Of a stretch of 64,000 nt of DNA, positions 35,943 to 44,267 are shown one piece after another (the first letter of the stretch is position 1; each line of letters begins with the position of its first letter). Source of the stretch: Paenibacillus sonchi. GTDB lineage: Bacteria > Bacillota > Bacilli > Paenibacillales > Paenibacillaceae. Under the pieces are notes generated by a model. That model was not told the origin of the DNA, made no database searches, and was given only the letters and a program-made list of their open reading frames with translations. A program made the translations under genes and the position numbers. The stretch is taken from assembly GCF_016772475.1 (NCBI RefSeq), contig NZ_CP068595.1, positions 5,146,001 through 5,210,000 of the forward strand. The letters are read 5' to 3'.

Positions 35943-36776
35943 TTACGGCAGCGAGGCCGTTTCTGCTTGCCGGCTGTATGCGCGGTACTGCTTGGGAGAC
36001 ATCCCGAACCGGCTCCGGAACAAACGGTGAAAATAAGTGTAGTTGGCGAAGCCGCAGGTCTCGGAGACATGCTCCAGCGGCATCGGGCTGAAGGTAATCC
36101 GTTCCCGCGCCATATCCAGCCTGACGTCGTTGACATACTTGACAATGGTTGTCCCAAAAGCCTCCTTGAACAGATGAACCGCCCGGGAGACGCTGATATC
36201 CACATGCCCAGCCACATCCTCAAGACGGAACGGATACGCGGCATGCTCCTCTACATATTGCTTCATACGGTAAGCCAGATAGCCTTTGGGCGACACTGCA
36301 GGCTGTTCAGACATCAGCCGGTCAATTTCCAGGCATAATATCTGCAGATAACAGGCTGAAATTTCCGGCGAGGGGTTGGACAGGCGGCGCTGCTCCAGCA
36401 CGATTTGCCGGAAGAGGCCAAGAAAATAGTCGCTGAGCGGCATTGGAAGCACCAGCGGCCGCTGCTTGCGGGTCCACCATTCCTCAATCCAGGGTCCTCC
36501 GCAAAAGATATGATAATCACCGCTTTCAATCCGCGGCTTGCCTACGGGATAGCTCTCTTTGTCGATGCTTAGGTAATAAGGGTCGCTCGGAGCGAACAGC
36601 ATCAGGTCGCCGCTCTCCACGGTGGTCAGAACGCCGTTGACCATTGTCCGGCTGCGGCCTTCGGTCTGCAGGCGCAGAAGATAATAATAGACACTGTCAC
36701 CGCCCGTCATATGAAATGGCTTGCGGTGGACAGAGAATCCGGCGGATAGTACATGGCAGGGTGCAGTTTGTGTCAT
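35943..36776 (-). CDS. AraC-family regulator with cupin sensing domain
   Basis: A 277-residue protein. About residues 5-150 form a beta-barrel sensor of the AraC-binding type (SGDSVYYYLLRLQTEGRSR-like, GDLMLFAPSDPYYLS), and the C-terminal 100 residues are the double helix-turn-helix: FRLEDVAGHVDISVSRAVHLF and the closing MPLEHVSETCGFANYTYFHRLFRSRFGMSPKQYR region. Such regulators sense a sugar and activate uptake or breakdown genes. The gene is divergent from the isomerase-oxidoreductase cluster starting at 37106, which it probably controls. Confidence 0.9.
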   Translation of the reverse strand: MTQTAPCHVLSAGFSVHRKPFHMTGGDSVYYYLLRLQTEGRSRTMVNGVLTTVESGDLMLFAPSDPYYLSIDKESYPVGKPRIESGDYHIFCGGPWIEEWWTRKQRPLVLPMPLSDYFLGLFRQIVLEQRRLSNPSPEISACYLQILCLEIDRLMSEQPAVSPKGYLAYRMKQYVEEHAAYPFRLEDVAGHVDISVSRAVHLFKEAFGTTIVKYVNDVRLDMARERITFSPMPLEHVSETCGFANYTYFHRLFRSRFGMSPKQYRAYSRQAETASLP

Positions 36777-37105
36777 AGGTCCTCCAGGGCATCATAATGA
36801 AGATTTAAAATGATAAGCAGATTGTTCATGTTTTAATCATATTCTTCATTTTATTATATACGCTTTCATATTACTATGTACCTGAGCAAAAAACGTATAA
36901 ATGAAGTAAAGGGGGCTTTATAACGGCTCTGATAGCTACATAGACAATCTCAGTGGAAGCAGAGGGTTAAAGTTACAGATATTGGACAGCCAGGTACTTG
37001 CAGCCCTTTTGTTCATGTGAGGTGCATCATGTGGGTCCTTCGGGGACGATATGAAGCTTAAATCGAAGTGTAAGTAAATCCAGACCTAGTAGGAGTGAGA
37101 CGAAC
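36777..37105. other. Divergent control region of the AraC gene and the sugar catabolic cluster
   Basis: 329 bases. The first part is AT-rich (TTTAATCATATTCTTC, TATTATATACG) and likely holds both promoters and AraC sites, but no clear -35/-10 pair or direct repeat was fixed. The second part (36960-37080) is less AT-rich, with no gene found. CCTTCGGGG near 37037 is a minor hairpin. AGGAGTGAG at 37090 is the ribosome site of the next gene. Confidence 0.4.
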
Positions 37106-37873
37106 ATGCTTAAGATCGGCTTGCAGCTGTACACGCTGAGAGAAGAACTGGAACAGGATTTCGAAGGGACGATCCGCAAGGTCGCGGAGCTTGGATATGC
37201 CGGCGTGGAGTTTTTCCACTATTTTGGCCGGACAGCAGAGCAAGTGAATGCGCTGCTGCAGGAAACAGGACTCATCGCGCTCGGCGCGCATCGTCCATAT
37301 GATGCCATGCTGAATGACACGGAGCAGGAAATCAGCTTCAATCTGTCTATTGGCAACCGTAACCTGATCGTGCCTTATTTGACTGAAGAGCAGCGGAATT
37401 GGGAAGAGGTTGCCGTTAATCTGCGGAAGATCGGGGAGCAATGCAGCGCCCGCGGCGCCGTGCTTTCTTATCATAATCATGATTTTGAATTCAAAGAGCA
37501 ATTTGGCGGACGCACCGCGTTTGACGGCATTTTCGAGGAAGTGCCTGCGGATCTGCTGCAAGTGGAAATGGATACCTGCTGGGTGTATTATGCGGGTTAT
37601 GATCCGGTAGAGTATATTCACAAATACGCCGGGCGTCTGCCGATTATCCATCTGAAGGATATGAAAAAACGTGAAGACGGCTCGGCTGAGACCGTCGTCC
37701 TGGGCGAAGGGGAAGTTAAGCTCGGGGCCATTCTGGAGGCGGCGGATGCCGCAGGAGCAGAGTGGGCAGTAGTGGAGCAGGATTTCTGCAGCCGTTCACC
37801 GCTTGAAAGTGTAGCAGACAGTATGAAATGGATTAGAGCATATGCCAACCAAGGGGGAAAAGTTCATGTCTAA
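37106..37873 (+). CDS. Sugar isomerase/epimerase-like TIM barrel enzyme
   Basis: A 255-residue xylose isomerase-like protein: LQLYTLREELEQDFEGTIRK at the start, YAGVEFF, YHNHDFEF, EMDTCWVYYAG and IIHLKDMK, then VVEQD near the end. Glu, His and Asp in these segments usually hold a divalent metal. Relatives isomerise, epimerise or dehydrate sugars, inositols or keto-sugars. It overlaps the following oxidoreductase start by 8 bases, so both are coupled. Such pairs act on sugars oxidised at the C3 (keto) position; this role is inferred. Confidence 0.85.
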   Translation: MLKIGLQLYTLREELEQDFEGTIRKVAELGYAGVEFFHYFGRTAEQVNALLQETGLIALGAHRPYDAMLNDTEQEISFNLSIGNRNLIVPYLTEEQRNWEEVAVNLRKIGEQCSARGAVLSYHNHDFEFKEQFGGRTAFDGIFEEVPADLLQVEMDTCWVYYAGYDPVEYIHKYAGRLPIIHLKDMKKREDGSAETVVLGEGEVKLGAILEAADAAGAEWAVVEQDFCSRSPLESVADSMKWIRAYANQGGKVHV

Positions 37874-38963
37874 CAAACTCAAAATTGCTATTATCGGTTG
37901 CGGTGGTATCGCAAACGGCAAACATATGCCAAGCCTGTCCCGTCAGAACAATGCAGAAATGGTGGCTTTTTGCGACATCATAGAGGAACGGGCACAGGAG
38001 GCGGCGAAAACTTACGGTACGGAGGATGCAGCCGTATACACAGATTTCCGTGAGATGCTGGCCGCTGGCGGATTCGATATCGTTCATGTATGTACACCTA
38101 ACGACAGCCATTCCGTAATTTCAATAGCTGCATTGGAGGCCGGCAATCATGTAATGTGCGAAAAGCCAATGGCCAAAACAACGGCACAGGCTCAGGAAAT
38201 GCTCGAAGCAGCTCGCCGTACAGGCAAAAAGCTCTCGATTGCTTACCAGAACCGTTACCGCTCGGACAGTGAATATCTGAAGGGGCTCTGCGAGAGTGGC
38301 GAGCTCGGCGATATCTATTACGGTAAGGCGATTGCGCTGCGCCGCCGTGCTGTTCCGACGTGGGGGGTATTCCTGGATGAAGAGAAGCAGGGCGGAGGCC
38401 CGCTGATCGATATCGGGACACACGCGCTTGATCTTACGCTATGGCTGATGGATAATTATAAGCCGCGTATGGTAGTAGGCTCCACGTTCCACAAGCTGGG
38501 ACAGAAGAAAAATGCAGCAAATGCCTTCGGTCCATGGGACCCGGAGCAATTCAAGGTGGAAGATTCTGCTTTTGGCTTCATTACTATGGAGAACGGGGCT
38601 ACAATCTCCCTGGAATCCAGCTGGGCGCTGAATGTATCGGAGTTCCGTGAAGCCCAAACCCTCCTTGCCGGTACCGAGGGCGGTGCGGATATGAAGGACG
38701 GCTTGCGTTTGAACGGAGAACGTGCCGGCCGTCTGTACGAAACCAAAGTAGATCTGTCCTCCGGCGGCGTTGCCTTTTACAGCGGAGGTGCGGAGAGCGA
38801 ATCCGATCGTGAAGCCCGCCTGTGGCTGGAAGCCGTAAGCGAAGACAAAGAACCGGTGGTTAAACCGGAACAGGCTTTGGTAGTTACACAAATTCTTGAA
38901 GCAATCTATGAATCCGCACGCACAGGCCGTGCGGTGTACTTCGACGGAAGCTCAGACAAATAA
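37866..38963 (+). CDS. Gfo/Idh/MocA-family NAD(P)-dependent oxidoreductase, first copy
   Basis: About 365 residues from the ATG at 37866 (upstream frame overlaps the isomerase and lacks a site). Rossmann start IAIIGCGGIANGKHMPSLS, the family motif CEKPMAKT with the catalytic Lys, then IDIGTHALDLTLWLMD with the catalytic His region. These enzymes oxidise or reduce sugars, inositols and their derivatives. It overlaps the upstream isomerase gene by 8 bases. The 111-bp inverted-repeat element at 38977 follows before the next gene. Confidence 0.9.
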   Translation: MSNKLKIAIIGCGGIANGKHMPSLSRQNNAEMVAFCDIIEERAQEAAKTYGTEDAAVYTDFREMLAAGGFDIVHVCTPNDSHSVISIAALEAGNHVMCEKPMAKTTAQAQEMLEAARRTGKKLSIAYQNRYRSDSEYLKGLCESGELGDIYYGKAIALRRRAVPTWGVFLDEEKQGGGPLIDIGTHALDLTLWLMDNYKPRMVVGSTFHKLGQKKNAANAFGPWDPEQFKVEDSAFGFITMENGATISLESSWALNVSEFREAQTLLAGTEGGADMKDGLRLNGERAGRLYETKVDLSSGGVAFYSGGAESESDREARLWLEAVSEDKEPVVKPEQALVVTQILEAIYESARTGRAVYFDGSSDK

Positions 38964-38976
38964 CGGGTAACAAAGT

Positions 38977-39087
38977 TATACAACTGAACTGGAGAACTGC
39001 GATCAGGCTGAAGTAACGAAGGGAAAGTCCAGACACTTACTCTAGTTACGGCCAGCCGATTGCATTTATCTTCAGTTCAGTTGTATA
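38977..39087. repeat. 111-bp long inverted-repeat element (MITE-like or structured RNA) inside the operon
   Basis: Its ends are TATACAACTGAACTGGAGA and, as the complement of the right end, TATACAACTGAACTGAAGA: 18 of 19 positions agree. Inner pairs continue (GCGATC with GATTGC, GGCTG with CAGCC, GTAAC with GTTAC, AAGT with ACTT), so nearly the whole element folds into one long hairpin. Both ends are TA, as for a mariner/IS630-type target. It has no open frame. It lies 13 bases after one oxidoreductase gene and 26 before the next. Confidence 0.7.
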
Positions 39088-39113
39088 GATCTATCAAAAC
39101 AGGAGTGGAGACC

Positions 39114-40178
39114 ATGAGTTCACACAAGCATACGATCGTCATCGTTGGTTATGGCGGAATGGGAAGCTATCACACACAATTGATTGAGGAGAATGGCCGG
39201 CTGGAGGTGGCCGGAACATTCGATCTGCTCGCAGAACGGCGCAGTGCTTCCGAGGCAGCGGGGTATACCGCCTATGCCAGCTATGAAGAAGTTCTGGCAG
39301 ATCCGAAGGTTGGAACCATACTGATTGCAACGCCTAACGATGTGCATAAGGAAATCGCTCTCGCTGCGTTCAGAGCCGGCAAGCATGTAATCTGCGAGAA
39401 GCCGGTCGCGATGTCCTCGGATGAGTTCATTGAAATGACTCAGGCGGCTGAATCAGCGGGACGTGTGCTGATGGTCCATCAGAACCGGCGGTGGGATGAG
39501 GACTTCAGGGTCATCAAGGAAATGTACGACCACGGAACGATTGGTTCATTGTTCCAGCTTGAATCCCGTGTCCACGGGGCCAATGGCATACCCGGCGACT
39601 GGCGTCATGTGAAGGCTCAGGGCGGCGGCATGCTGCTGGACTGGGGCGTTCATCTCCTGGATCAGCTGCTGTTCATGATTGACAGCAAGGTGGCCAGTGT
39701 GAGCAGCAGCTTGAGCTTCATTCTGGGGAATGAAGTGGACGACGGCTTCGAGGCCGTCCTGCAGTTTGAGAATGGCGTCAAAGCTATCGTTGAAGTAGGC
39801 ACGACGAATTTTATTACCCTGCCTAGATGGTATGTCAAGGGGACGGAAGGCACAGGAGTTATTGAAGACTGGTCCTTAACGGGACGAATCGTCACCCGCA
39901 ACCAGGAAAGCGAAAAACTGGAGCCTACTCCAATCCGCGCCGGTGTGGGTCTGACCAAAACGATGGCGCCTCCGTCAGAGGGAGCAACAATAACTGAAGC
40001 TTTGCCGCCAGCTGCAGAGCTGGCCTCCAGCTTTTATACCAATTTTGCCGATGTCATTGAAGGCGCGGCTGAGCCCATTGTCAAAAATCCCGAGGTGCTG
40101 CGCGTGCTGAAGCTGATCGAAGCGATATTTGCGGCAGCGGAAACCAATCAGACCATTAAGGACTTCGATTTGTATTGA
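39114..40178 (+). CDS. Gfo/Idh/MocA-family oxidoreductase, second copy
   Basis: About 354 residues from the ATG at 39114, preceded by AGGAGTGGAG; an upstream frame reaches into the inverted repeat and has no site. Rossmann motif IVIVGYGGMGSYHTQL, then CEKPVAMS with the catalytic Lys, RRWDEDFRV, WRHVKAQGGGMLLDWGVHLLD with the His region. It differs clearly from the first copy, so the two are not a recent duplication. They probably act on different steps or carbons of one sugar. Confidence 0.9.
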   Translation: MSSHKHTIVIVGYGGMGSYHTQLIEENGRLEVAGTFDLLAERRSASEAAGYTAYASYEEVLADPKVGTILIATPNDVHKEIALAAFRAGKHVICEKPVAMSSDEFIEMTQAAESAGRVLMVHQNRRWDEDFRVIKEMYDHGTIGSLFQLESRVHGANGIPGDWRHVKAQGGGMLLDWGVHLLDQLLFMIDSKVASVSSSLSFILGNEVDDGFEAVLQFENGVKAIVEVGTTNFITLPRWYVKGTEGTGVIEDWSLTGRIVTRNQESEKLEPTPIRAGVGLTKTMAPPSEGATITEALPPAAELASSFYTNFADVIEGAAEPIVKNPEVLRVLKLIEAIFAAAETNQTIKDFDLY

Positions 40179-40215
40179 AAAGAACCCATTATCATGAACG
40201 AGAGGCGGCAGAGCA

Positions 40216-41184
40216 ATGAAACTTGGCGTATTTATGGTGCTTTTCGGCGGTCGCAAGCTGGAGGACGCGCTGGATTATGTAGCTTCCAAAGGACTAAAAG
40301 CAGTGGAGATCGGCACGGGGGGCAACCCCGGCAACAGCCATTGCGATCCTAAACTGCTGCTGGAGAATGAGACAGCACTGAAAGAGTTCAAGCACGCTGT
40401 GGAGTCACGCGGCCTGATGATCAGTGCCATGAGCTGCCACGGCAATCCGCTGCACCCGCAGAAAGAGCTTGCCCGCAAGGATCATGAGGATTTTGTAAAC
40501 TCGGTAAAATTGGCGCAGAAGCTTGGTGTTCCGGTAGTTAACACATTCTCCGGCTGCCCGGGCGACCATGAAGATGCCAAATACCCGAACTGGCCGGTAG
40601 CTCCCTGGCCTAACGACTACCAGGAAATTCTGGCTTGGCAATGGGAGAATAAAGTGATTCCATATTGGACGGAGTGGGGCGCATTCGCAGCGCAGCATGA
40701 TGTGAAAATTGGCCTTGAGCTGCATGGAGGCTTTTCGGTGCATACACCGGCTACTCTGCTCCGCCTTAGAGAGGCTGCGGGCGAAGTGATCGGTGCGAAT
40801 CTGGACCCGAGCCATATGTGGTGGCAGGGGATTGATCCGGTTCAGGCGATTCATATCCTTGGACGCCAAGGCGCGATTCATCACTTCCATGCCAAGGATA
40901 CCGTAATTGATCCGGTAAATGTGAATATGTACGGATTGACCGACATGCAGTCCTACACCAATATGCTGGACCGTGCGTGGCAGTTCCGTTCGGTGGGCTA
41001 CGGACATGATGTGAAGGTATGGGCAGATATTATCAGCGCACTGCGGCTTGTCGGCTACGACTATGTGGTCAGCATTGAGCATGAGGACGGGCTGATGTCG
41101 GTCGAGGAAGGCTTCTCCAAGGCTGTGCATAATTTGCGCCAGGTGCTGATTGAAGAACCGCTCGCCGATATGTGGTGGGTCTAG
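40216..41184 (+). CDS. Sugar isomerase/epimerase-like TIM barrel enzyme, second copy
   Basis: A 322-residue xylose isomerase-like protein: MKLGVFMVLFGGRKLEDALD, LKAVEIGTGGNPGNSHC, SAMSCHGNPLHP, IGLELHGGFSVHTP, GANLDPSHMWWQGID and HHFHAKDT, ending with VSIEHEDGLMS. Glu, Asp, His and Glu in these parts hold the metal. It is longer than the first copy and of a different subfamily. Fourth gene of the AraC-controlled cluster. The kinase-like gene starts 5 bases after its stop. Confidence 0.88.
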   Translation: MKLGVFMVLFGGRKLEDALDYVASKGLKAVEIGTGGNPGNSHCDPKLLLENETALKEFKHAVESRGLMISAMSCHGNPLHPQKELARKDHEDFVNSVKLAQKLGVPVVNTFSGCPGDHEDAKYPNWPVAPWPNDYQEILAWQWENKVIPYWTEWGAFAAQHDVKIGLELHGGFSVHTPATLLRLREAAGEVIGANLDPSHMWWQGIDPVQAIHILGRQGAIHHFHAKDTVIDPVNVNMYGLTDMQSYTNMLDRAWQFRSVGYGHDVKVWADIISALRLVGYDYVVSIEHEDGLMSVEEGFSKAVHNLRQVLIEEPLADMWWV

Positions 41185-41189
41185 AGTCA

Positions 41190-42170
41190 ATGGAAAGCTT
41201 CACCAAGGTCAAATTGGATGATCGGCAGCTTAGAGCCTTAGCAGCAAGCACTTTTGGAACAGACACAGACATCATCAGCAGCAAGGAGCTGACGGGCGGC
41301 TTTTTTAATGCAGCTTATGATCTTGAACTATCGGACGGCAGATCTGTAATATTGAAGGTTGCGCCCGCAGCAGAGACGGAAACACTGAGCTACGAAAAAG
41401 ACATCATGCGCGCCGAGGTAGAGGCACTGCGCCTGGTTCTGGCTGCGGGCACTGTGCCCGTTCCGGCGGTTTACGGCTTTGATGAGAGTCTGAAATTGAT
41501 TCCAAGCCCGTTTTTTTTCATGGAAAAGGTTGAAGGATATCCTTACATTGAAGTCAAAGAAAGTCTCCAGGACGAAGTAAGAGTCTCCATTGAACGGGAA
41601 CTGGGACGTTATCAGCGCCTGATCAACGGGATTAAGGGAGAGCGCTTTGGTCTTTTTGGACAGCCGCCGGATACCGCTGCAAGAACATGGCGCGAGACCT
41701 TCACCGCGATGATTCATAATGTGCTGGACGATGGCCAGAGACTGGGGGCTGTACTGCCAGCTTCTTATGACGAGATCAAGCAGGGCCTGGAGAAATTTTT
41801 ACCGGCTCTCGAAGAGGTGACCGAACCGCGTCTGATTCATTGGGATCTGTGGAATGGGAATATTTTTGTCAAAGATGGTGTGATCGTTTCAATCATTGAC
41901 TGGGAACGTGCGCTGTGGGGGGATGTGCTGATGGAGTACTACTTCCGGCACTTTGAGAATTCTCCGGCGTTTTTTGAGGGATACGGGGCCACGTTTGACA
42001 GTCCGAATGAGCGGCTTCGCATCAGGCTGTATGACTTGTATCTTGACCTGATTCTGGTTATCGAGTGCTACTCCCGGCAATATAAAGATGAGAATCATAT
42101 CCGCTGGGCCTTCGAGAACCTGCAGGAGACTTTGAAGGAGTTTGTGGGCCACGATAATATAAAAGTATAA
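41190..42170 (+). CDS. APH-family small-molecule kinase
   Basis: About 326 residues from ATG 41190; an in-frame GTG at 41172 overlaps the previous gene. The aminoglycoside phosphotransferase fold is shown by GGFFNAAYDLELSDGRSVIL, the catalytic loop HWDLWNGNIF (H-x-D-x-x-x-x-N) and IIDWERALWGD with the metal-binding Asp. The neighbours suggest that it phosphorylates a sugar or sugar alcohol made by the cluster, rather than an antibiotic; this is inference from position. Confidence 0.82.
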   Translation: MESFTKVKLDDRQLRALAASTFGTDTDIISSKELTGGFFNAAYDLELSDGRSVILKVAPAAETETLSYEKDIMRAEVEALRLVLAAGTVPVPAVYGFDESLKLIPSPFFFMEKVEGYPYIEVKESLQDEVRVSIERELGRYQRLINGIKGERFGLFGQPPDTAARTWRETFTAMIHNVLDDGQRLGAVLPASYDEIKQGLEKFLPALEEVTEPRLIHWDLWNGNIFVKDGVIVSIIDWERALWGDVLMEYYFRHFENSPAFFEGYGATFDSPNERLRIRLYDLYLDLILVIECYSRQYKDENHIRWAFENLQETLKEFVGHDNIKV

Positions 42171-42181
42171 TGATTAGAGTC

Positions 42182-42219
42182 GAAGGCCGGTTCTCCGTGG
42201 AGACGCCGGTCTTCTTGCC
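42182..42219 (+). terminator. Terminator of the isomerase-oxidoreductase cluster
   Basis: GAAGGCCGG pairs with CCGGTCTTC (one G-T pair), with an inner TCTCC/GGAGA stem and a short T-rich tail. Confidence 0.6.
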
Positions 42220-42285
42220 TGTACTTTGCAGCAGTGAATCTGCCGCTTAACAGGCTGTAATGGTGAAGGGAGGCGTGGTGCAACG

Positions 42286-42824
42286 GTGATCCACTGGTTG
42301 AATCTGCATATCGATCAAGTTAGCTTATTATGGCTGCTGCCCATTTTGTTCATGTTTCATGACTTCGAAGAAATCCTTACGGTAGAGTCCTGGGGGATCA
42401 AGTATGGCCCGAAAGTGGAGGCGGCTCTTCCTCCTGGAAAGTGGAACCCATATCGTTCTATGCTGCGTATGACAACCAGAAATTTTGCGGCAGACGTGCT
42501 GTTTGTGTATATTGTGGTGGTTGCGGTCACCTGTACCGCAGTCTTTTTTCATTTTACTGGCTGTATCTGGCTGTGCTAGCCGTTTTTCTGCTGCATGTGT
42601 TTACGCATTTGGGACAAAGTATGATTCTGAAAATTTACACACCAGGTGTGGTTACGGCGGTGCTGATCGCACTCCCTTACTCCTCGTATGCTTTCTACCG
42701 CCTGCTAAAAGAAAATACTGTGAGCTGGGTGGATGTCTGCTGGTCTCTGCTGCTGATGGCGCTGCTGGCCCCGGCAATCGTCTGGAGGTTGGTGAAGAGC
42801 AGGCAGCGCCATCAGCCGGAATGA
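42286..42824 (+). pseudogene. HXXEE-domain membrane protein, broken by one frameshift
   Basis: The first frame starts LLPILFMFHDFEEILTVESW, holding the HXXEE motif (HDFEE), and ends at a TAG after TAVFFHFTG. The next frame goes on with SFYWLYLAVLAVFLLHVFTH and two more membrane helices. Adding one T to the run at 42544-42549 joins them to a 179-residue four-or-five-helix protein. The HXXEE family has no known role. Break type as in the other homopolymer cases. Confidence 0.7.
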
Positions 42825-42966
42825 ACACGCTTGCTGCCGAAGCTCCGGTTTTCAGAAAATTCTTGACGTATGGATACAAAGATAGATAATATAATACTTA
42901 TTGCGTGTTTTTTTGAGTATTGAGAATTGTTATCGGCATTTGAAAAGAAATTGAGAGGGTGACAGG

Positions 42967-44037
42967 ATGGAGCGCCTTTTAGAGGTAAAAGATCTGGCTA
43001 TATCATTCAGAACACGCGGAGGCGAGGTTCAAGCGATCCGTGGTGTAAGCTTTCATGTCAATAAAGGGGAAACACTGGCGATCGTGGGCGAATCCGGTTC
43101 CGGTAAGAGCGTAACTTCGCAGGCTGTAATGAAGCTGGTTCCCCAGCCGATGGGTGAATACAAACGCGGACAGATTCTCTTCGAAGGGCAGGATCTGATC
43201 GGTAAAAATGAGAAGCAAATGCAGAAGATCCGCGGGAAAGAGATCGGGATGATTTTCCAGGACCCGATGACCTCGCTGAATCCGATGATGAAGGTCGGCA
43301 AGCAAATTACTGAAGTGCTGTTCAAGCATGAAAAAATCTCCAAAGATGCGGCATACAAACGGGCTATCGAGCTGCTTAATCTGGTGGGTATTCCTTCACC
43401 GGAGCGGCGCTTCCAGCAGTATCCGCATGAGTTCAGCGGCGGGATGCGCCAACGTGTAGTTATCGCTATGGCGCTGGCAGCGAATCCCAAGCTGCTGATT
43501 GCCGATGAGCCGACTACGGCGCTCGACGTGACTATTCAGGCGCAAATCCTGGATCTGATGAAGGATATTCAGAAGAAAATCGACACCGCGATTATCTTCA
43601 TTACCCATGACCTTGGGGTTGTGGCCCGAATGGCAGACCGTGTAGCAGTTATGTATGCCGGCCAAATTGTTGAAATGGGGACAGCTGAAGAAATTTTCTA
43701 TGATCCGAGACATCCGTATACCTGGGGGTTGCTGGCTTCTATGCCGAGTCTGGAGAGCAAAGGCTCTTTGCTGACTGCCATTCCGGGAACGCCGCCGGAT
43801 CTGATCAAGCCGCCGAAGGGCGATGCTTTTGCACTCCGCAGCACGTATGCAATGCAAATCGACATGGAGAAAGAGCCTCCAATGTACAAGGTGTCGGATA
43901 CGCATATGGTGAAATCCTGGCTGATGCACCCGCTGGCACCTGCAGTGGAACCGCCGGAAGTGGTCAAAAAGAGACATCGCGTACTGAGCAATGCATATGC
44001 TGAGCCGGTACTGGTTAACAATCCCAGCGAGTATTAA
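42967..44037 (+). CDS. oppD: Oligopeptide ABC importer ATPase OppD, without its partners
   Basis: A 356-residue ATPase with Walker A GESGSGKSV, signature FSGGMRQRVVIAMALA, Walker B LLIADEPTTALD and an oligo_HPY tail (IPGTPPDLIKPPKGDAFALR, then MYKVSDTHMVKSWLMHPLAP). This tail is the OppD type of Firmicutes. OppD normally works with OppF and OppBC, but none of these genes is beside it: a terminator follows at once, and an HXXEE gene lies upstream. It may serve permeases elsewhere or be left from a split operon. GAGAGGGTGACAGG precedes the ATG. Confidence 0.9.
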   Translation: MERLLEVKDLAISFRTRGGEVQAIRGVSFHVNKGETLAIVGESGSGKSVTSQAVMKLVPQPMGEYKRGQILFEGQDLIGKNEKQMQKIRGKEIGMIFQDPMTSLNPMMKVGKQITEVLFKHEKISKDAAYKRAIELLNLVGIPSPERRFQQYPHEFSGGMRQRVVIAMALAANPKLLIADEPTTALDVTIQAQILDLMKDIQKKIDTAIIFITHDLGVVARMADRVAVMYAGQIVEMGTAEEIFYDPRHPYTWGLLASMPSLESKGSLLTAIPGTPPDLIKPPKGDAFALRSTYAMQIDMEKEPPMYKVSDTHMVKSWLMHPLAPAVEPPEVVKKRHRVLSNAYAEPVLVNNPSEY

Positions 44038-44057
44038 TACGCTGTAATAGATTAATC

Positions 44058-44096
44058 GCGTCAAGCCGTTTAGCCGGCTTGGCGCTTTTTTGTTTT
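44058..44096 (+). terminator. Terminator after oppD
   Basis: GCG-TCAAGCCG pairs with CGGCTTGG-CGC around a short loop, followed by six T. Strong. Confidence 0.88.
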
Positions 44097-44212
44097 ATAA
44101 GAAAGCAGACAAAATATAAAACTTGGATTACTTAAGCGCTGATGATTCGGCTGCGGATGTGTAATAATTTTAAATAAATATAAAATAAAACGAATATTTC
44201 TAAATAAAAGTA

Positions 44213-44241
44213 TTGACTATTTTACAGTTTATGAGCAGAAT
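44213..44241 (+). promoter_or_regulatory. Promoter of the GH43 gene
   Basis: TTGACT and CAGAAT with a 17-base spacer, in very AT-rich DNA, 27 bases before the start codon. Confidence 0.45.
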
Positions 44242-44267
44242 GTAAGGGTATACAAGGAGGTTGAAGG

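Noticed and set aside
39020..39050. GGGAAAGTCCAGAC inside the 111-bp element resembles the conserved GAGGAAAGTCC block of RNase P RNA.
   Set aside because: The element is far too short for rnpB and has none of the other conserved blocks. The match is a short coincidence.
41190..42170. Antibiotic-resistance phosphotransferase.
   Set aside because: The APH fold is clear, but its location at the end of a sugar catabolic cluster makes a metabolic kinase more likely.
42967..44037. OppD lacks the Cys residues that hold an iron-sulfur cluster in some relatives.
   Set aside because: To my knowledge Firmicute OppD proteins share this Cys-free form (PPKGDAFALR), so it is not a defect.
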